Positions 61,959 through 64,000 of a DNA stretch of 64,000 nucleotides are shown here, piece by piece. Position numbers and translations under genes: made by a program. How positions within the stretch are numbered: position 1 is the stretch's first letter; the number at the start of each line of letters is the position of its first letter. The notes below the pieces were generated by a model that did no database searches, was not told the origin of the DNA, and saw only the letters and a list, made by a program, of their open reading frames with translations. The DNA is from Paenibacillus sp. Soil766 (lineage in GTDB: Bacteria; Bacillota; Bacilli; Paenibacillales; NBRC-103111): NCBI RefSeq assembly GCF_001428105.1, contig NZ_LMSJ01000045.1, positions 176,318 to 240,317 on the forward strand, written 5' to 3'.

Positions 61959-63089
61959 GTGAATCAACTAGGGCCTACTAGTGTTGTCGCAGCGCTAAAG
62001 GAACGTATCTGCTCGACACTAGAACAAAGAATCTCCTTTCGAGACTATATGGAGATATGCTTATATCAGGATGTAGTCGGTTATTACCGGAAGGATCTAA
62101 TAAAGATAGGTAAACAGGGTGATTTCTATACAAGCTCTTCCATCGGTACCGTAATGGGTGAAATGGTTGCCACTTTCCTATATAACCATCTGCGAGCTCA
62201 GTTCAATCTGTTTCCTCCTATTGAAATTGTTGAATGGGGGGGAGGCAATGGGCGAATGGCGCTCCAATTGCTTAATGAAATGAAGCGGGCTGCGCCAGAT
62301 GTCTATGACATGTTGACGTATACACTTGTTGAATCCAGTGCCTATCACCGCCAGTTGCAACAAGATAGTCTTGTCGAACACGTGGAGCGAATTCGTTTCT
62401 TGGATGAAGCAGCTTGGTTAAATGAGCCTCCTTGCAACAATGTGTATGTGTTGGCCAATGAATTGCTGGATGCCTTCCCAATTCACCGCCTGCAATACAA
62501 AGATCAGACTTTTCATGAATCATATGTGATATGGCAGGAACAAGAGCCTTGTTGGCAAGAGAGTTGGTTACCTCTTCAACCTGGACGCATATTAGACTAC
62601 CTCAATACATTAGAAGTTCAATGGCAAGAGGGTCAAATTAGTGAACTGAATCTAGAGGCAGTAGATTGGTATGTTCGACTTTCGAACCGGATGTTAAGTG
62701 GGTGCGTCATTACTATCGATTATGGAGATGTCGAGGAGGAGTTGTACGCCACTCATCGGCATCAGGGGACATTAATGTGCTACCGCAAGCACGAGGCGCA
62801 TGATAATCCTTTTATCGATCCAGGTGAACAGGACATTACTGCGCATGTTAATTTCAGCTTATGCCAGGAGGCGGCGGTCTCCGCAGGATTTGAGTCTTTT
62901 GTGTTTCAGACGCAGCGTCAGTTTTTAGTGGAGCAGGGCATTTTGGAAAAACTGCAAAATCATTTCGATCCGAATCCATTTAGTGAAGTATCCAAAAGAA
63001 ATCGTTCGATCCGACAATTGCTGATAAGCGATGGTATGAGTGAATTGTTTAAAGTGTTTATTGCCATTAAAAAAGGTGAACCGGCATAA
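61959..63089 (+). CDS. MidA/NDUFAF7-type SAM-dependent methyltransferase
   Basis: The 376-residue protein matches the DUF185 family, related to the mitochondrial protein-arginine methyltransferase NDUFAF7. Motif I is EIVEWGGGNGRMALQLL near residue 88, followed by ANELLDAFPIHRL and ITIDYGD. The bacterial substrate is not known. The start is GTG 61959 with GGGGG about 10 nt upstream. Its stop lies inside the terminator stem. Confidence 0.9.
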   Translation: MNQLGPTSVVAALKERICSTLEQRISFRDYMEICLYQDVVGYYRKDLIKIGKQGDFYTSSSIGTVMGEMVATFLYNHLRAQFNLFPPIEIVEWGGGNGRMALQLLNEMKRAAPDVYDMLTYTLVESSAYHRQLQQDSLVEHVERIRFLDEAAWLNEPPCNNVYVLANELLDAFPIHRLQYKDQTFHESYVIWQEQEPCWQESWLPLQPGRILDYLNTLEVQWQEGQISELNLEAVDWYVRLSNRMLSGCVITIDYGDVEEELYATHRHQGTLMCYRKHEAHDNPFIDPGEQDITAHVNFSLCQEAAVSAGFESFVFQTQRQFLVEQGILEKLQNHFDPNPFSEVSKRNRSIRQLLISDGMSELFKVFIAIKKGEPA

Positions 63090-63107
63090 TTGCCGATTCA
63101 CCTTTTT
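63072..63107 (+). terminator. Terminator overlapping the end of the methyltransferase gene
   Basis: AAAGGTGAACCGGCA and TGCCGATTCACCTTT form a long stem with loop TAAT and are followed by TTTT. The stop codon (63087-63089) is in the loop region. Confidence 0.9.
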
Positions 63108-63121
63108 GTTCGTCATCTGCA

Positions 63122-63352
63122 TTAGATGGACATTTTGAAAAATGACCAATACGTAAATCCGCTGAAGGAGATAATCATGTATCCCCAGAACAACAATATG
63201 TAAGTACGTTCAGACAAGCGCATATAGCCTAGAATTACGAATACGGCAGTTTGAAAAAAGAAAATCAGAGACATAGGTATCATATCGCCAGCTAAGCTCA
63301 TTAGTGCGATAACAAGTGTCCAAAAACCTAGAACCCGAAACATGCGATCCAT
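63122..63352 (-). CDS. DUF2626 membrane protein (YqgY-like)
   Basis: The 76-residue protein has two to three hydrophobic segments and the pattern MDRMFRVLGFW...FFQTAVFVILGYMRLSERTYI, which is the DUF2626 family (YqgY in B. subtilis). The start ATG 63352 follows AGAGGGGGA by 11 nt; an in-frame ATG 12 codons upstream is ahead of that site. The function is unknown. Confidence 0.85.
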   Translation of the reverse strand: MDRMFRVLGFWTLVIALMSLAGDMIPMSLIFFFQTAVFVILGYMRLSERTYILLFWGYMIISFSGFTYWSFFKMSI

Positions 63353-63400
63353 TCTCGTTACATCCCCCTCTCGTACCACGTTGCACAATAACTACAACAC

Positions 63401-63441
63401 ATTATACCGTTTGAACTAAGTGGTGTAAACCGTCAAACGGT
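63401..63441 (-). promoter_or_regulatory. Promoter with overlapping inverted repeat upstream of the DUF2626 gene
   Basis: On the minus strand TTTACA (63429-63424), 17 bp, TATAAT (63406-63401). A perfect 9-bp inverted repeat ACCGTTTGA (63406-63414)/TCAAACGGT (63433-63441) brackets the spacer and -35 box. It may be an operator. Confidence 0.6.
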
Positions 63442-63592
63442 GACGAAATTGAAAACATTTCATCATATAGACGTAGTATGTCTTTTTATACGAATCCCAT
63501 GTATGAGGGTCAAAAAATTTGGCAATACCATTTAGTATCAAATAGATTCTATGAACTCTAGTACGGGCATAGAAATAGTAATAATGGCAACG

Positions 63593-63632
63593 AATCAATT
63601 GATACCTGACTGATTAATTGATTCTTCTTTAT
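63593..63632. terminator. Inverted repeat in the intergenic region before rsfA
   Basis: GAATCAATT (63593-63601) and AATTGATTC (63617-63625) are perfectly complementary and followed by TTCTTTAT. It could be a terminator or a binding site. Apart from this and the operator at 63401, the 356-bp gap 63353-63708 shows no gene. Confidence 0.45.
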
Positions 63633-63708
63633 GATGTATCCGCGGGGTAGGAGAGAATTCGATCACGGATCGTAAAGCTCCCTATATTATGTTAGGAGGT
63701 TTGGCCTT

Positions 63709-64000
63709 ATGTCGGCGATTAGACAAGATGCTTGGAGCGATGAAGACGACTTAATTTTAGCGGAGTTGACATTGCGTCATATCCGAGAAGGTAGTACACA
63801 ATTATCTGCGTTTGAAGAAGTTGGTGAACGCATTGGACGAACCGCGGCTGCGTGTGGGTTCCGCTGGAACAGCTTTGTACGGAAGAAATATGAAGCAGCC
63901 ATTCAAATTGCGAAAGCACAGCGCCAGAAACGGACGCAGCTGAAAAAGCATGCACCCGTTTCGATTTCCGGATCTTCTTCCATTGGTTTATTGGATAGTC
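63709..64000 (+). CDS. RsfA family transcription factor (partial, runs off the window)
   Basis: The first 97 codons are present. The product begins [19 protein letters not shown] with a Myb/SANT-like fold, a second pattern [20 protein letters not shown], and a basic linker. This is the RsfA family; RsfA in B. subtilis is a forespore regulator that tunes sigma-F genes, and several paralogues exist in spore formers. AGGAGG (63694-63699) is 9 nt before the ATG. The 3' end is missing. Confidence 0.88.
   Translation, partial: MSAIRQDAWSDEDDLILAELTLRHIREGSTQLSAFEEVGERIGRTAAACGFRWNSFVRKKYEAAIQIAKAQRQKRTQLKKHAPVSISGSSSIGLLDS

Overview
The window comes from a Gram-positive, endospore-forming Firmicute of moderate G+C, most probably Paenibacillus or a close relative. 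Evidence includes AddAB rather than RecBCD, sporulation genes (yqfC, yqfD, a YhcN/YlaJ lipoprotein, rsfA), strong AGGAGG ribosome-binding sites with many TTG/GTG starts, and long stretches in Bacillus subtilis gene order. The RNase P RNA looks type A rather than the B. subtilis type B, and glyQS-ccpN is absent between recO and yqfL. Genus assignment is inference; no 16S gene is present.

Layout. 1-500 is the end of a 51-bp tandem repeat array running in from outside the window. 825-13154 is a double-strand-break repair block, addB-addA-sbcD-sbcC. 13348-20120 is accessory: a trypsin-fold protease without signal peptide, a CapA-like lipoprotein, a secreted GH26-like protein with a copper-amine-oxidase-N (stalk) domain, and a TetR regulator fused in frame to an FAD oxidoreductase. 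20266-40823 is the conserved core: rsgA, a HIT protein, rpsU-yqeY, nfeD-floA-(yqfB position), yqfC-yqfD-phoH-pgpH-ybeY-dgkA-cdd-era-yqzL-recO, yqfL-yqxD-dnaG-sigA, then a membrane protein, trmK and yqfO. rnpB follows at 40908.

41443-53598 is mixed: an S8 protease, a YpuI-like protein, a short GH15 protein, a DUF1540 protein, a CorC/HlyC-type transporter behind a structured leader, a lytic transglycosylase, the sulfur-transfer pair nifZ-thiI, a TerC/YjbE protein, an MFS transporter and a LiaF/DUF5668-like membrane protein. 53763-59127 corresponds to the B. subtilis yla cluster (typA, ylaH, ylaJ, ylaK) with unknown small genes inside. 59172-64000 holds a protein of unknown function, a secreted coiled-coil protein, a lipoprotein, a MidA-type methyltransferase, a DUF2626 protein and the start of an rsfA-family regulator.

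The core genes work in genome maintenance (addAB, sbcCD, recO, dnaG), RNA maturation and ribosome assembly (era, ybeY, rsgA, trmK, rnpB, thiI, typA), transcription (sigA) and envelope or sporulation functions (nfeD-floA, dgkA, pgpH, yqfCD). No CRISPR, prophage, insertion sequence or tRNA gene was seen. The least explained features are the TetR-oxidoreductase fusion with an internal ribosome-binding site and a palindromic operator, the hairpin masking the Shine-Dalgarno of the CorC-type gene, a 47-codon gene whose end is its own terminator, and G+C-rich islands inside sbcC and yqfO. No clearly new multi-gene defence or metabolic system was recognised.
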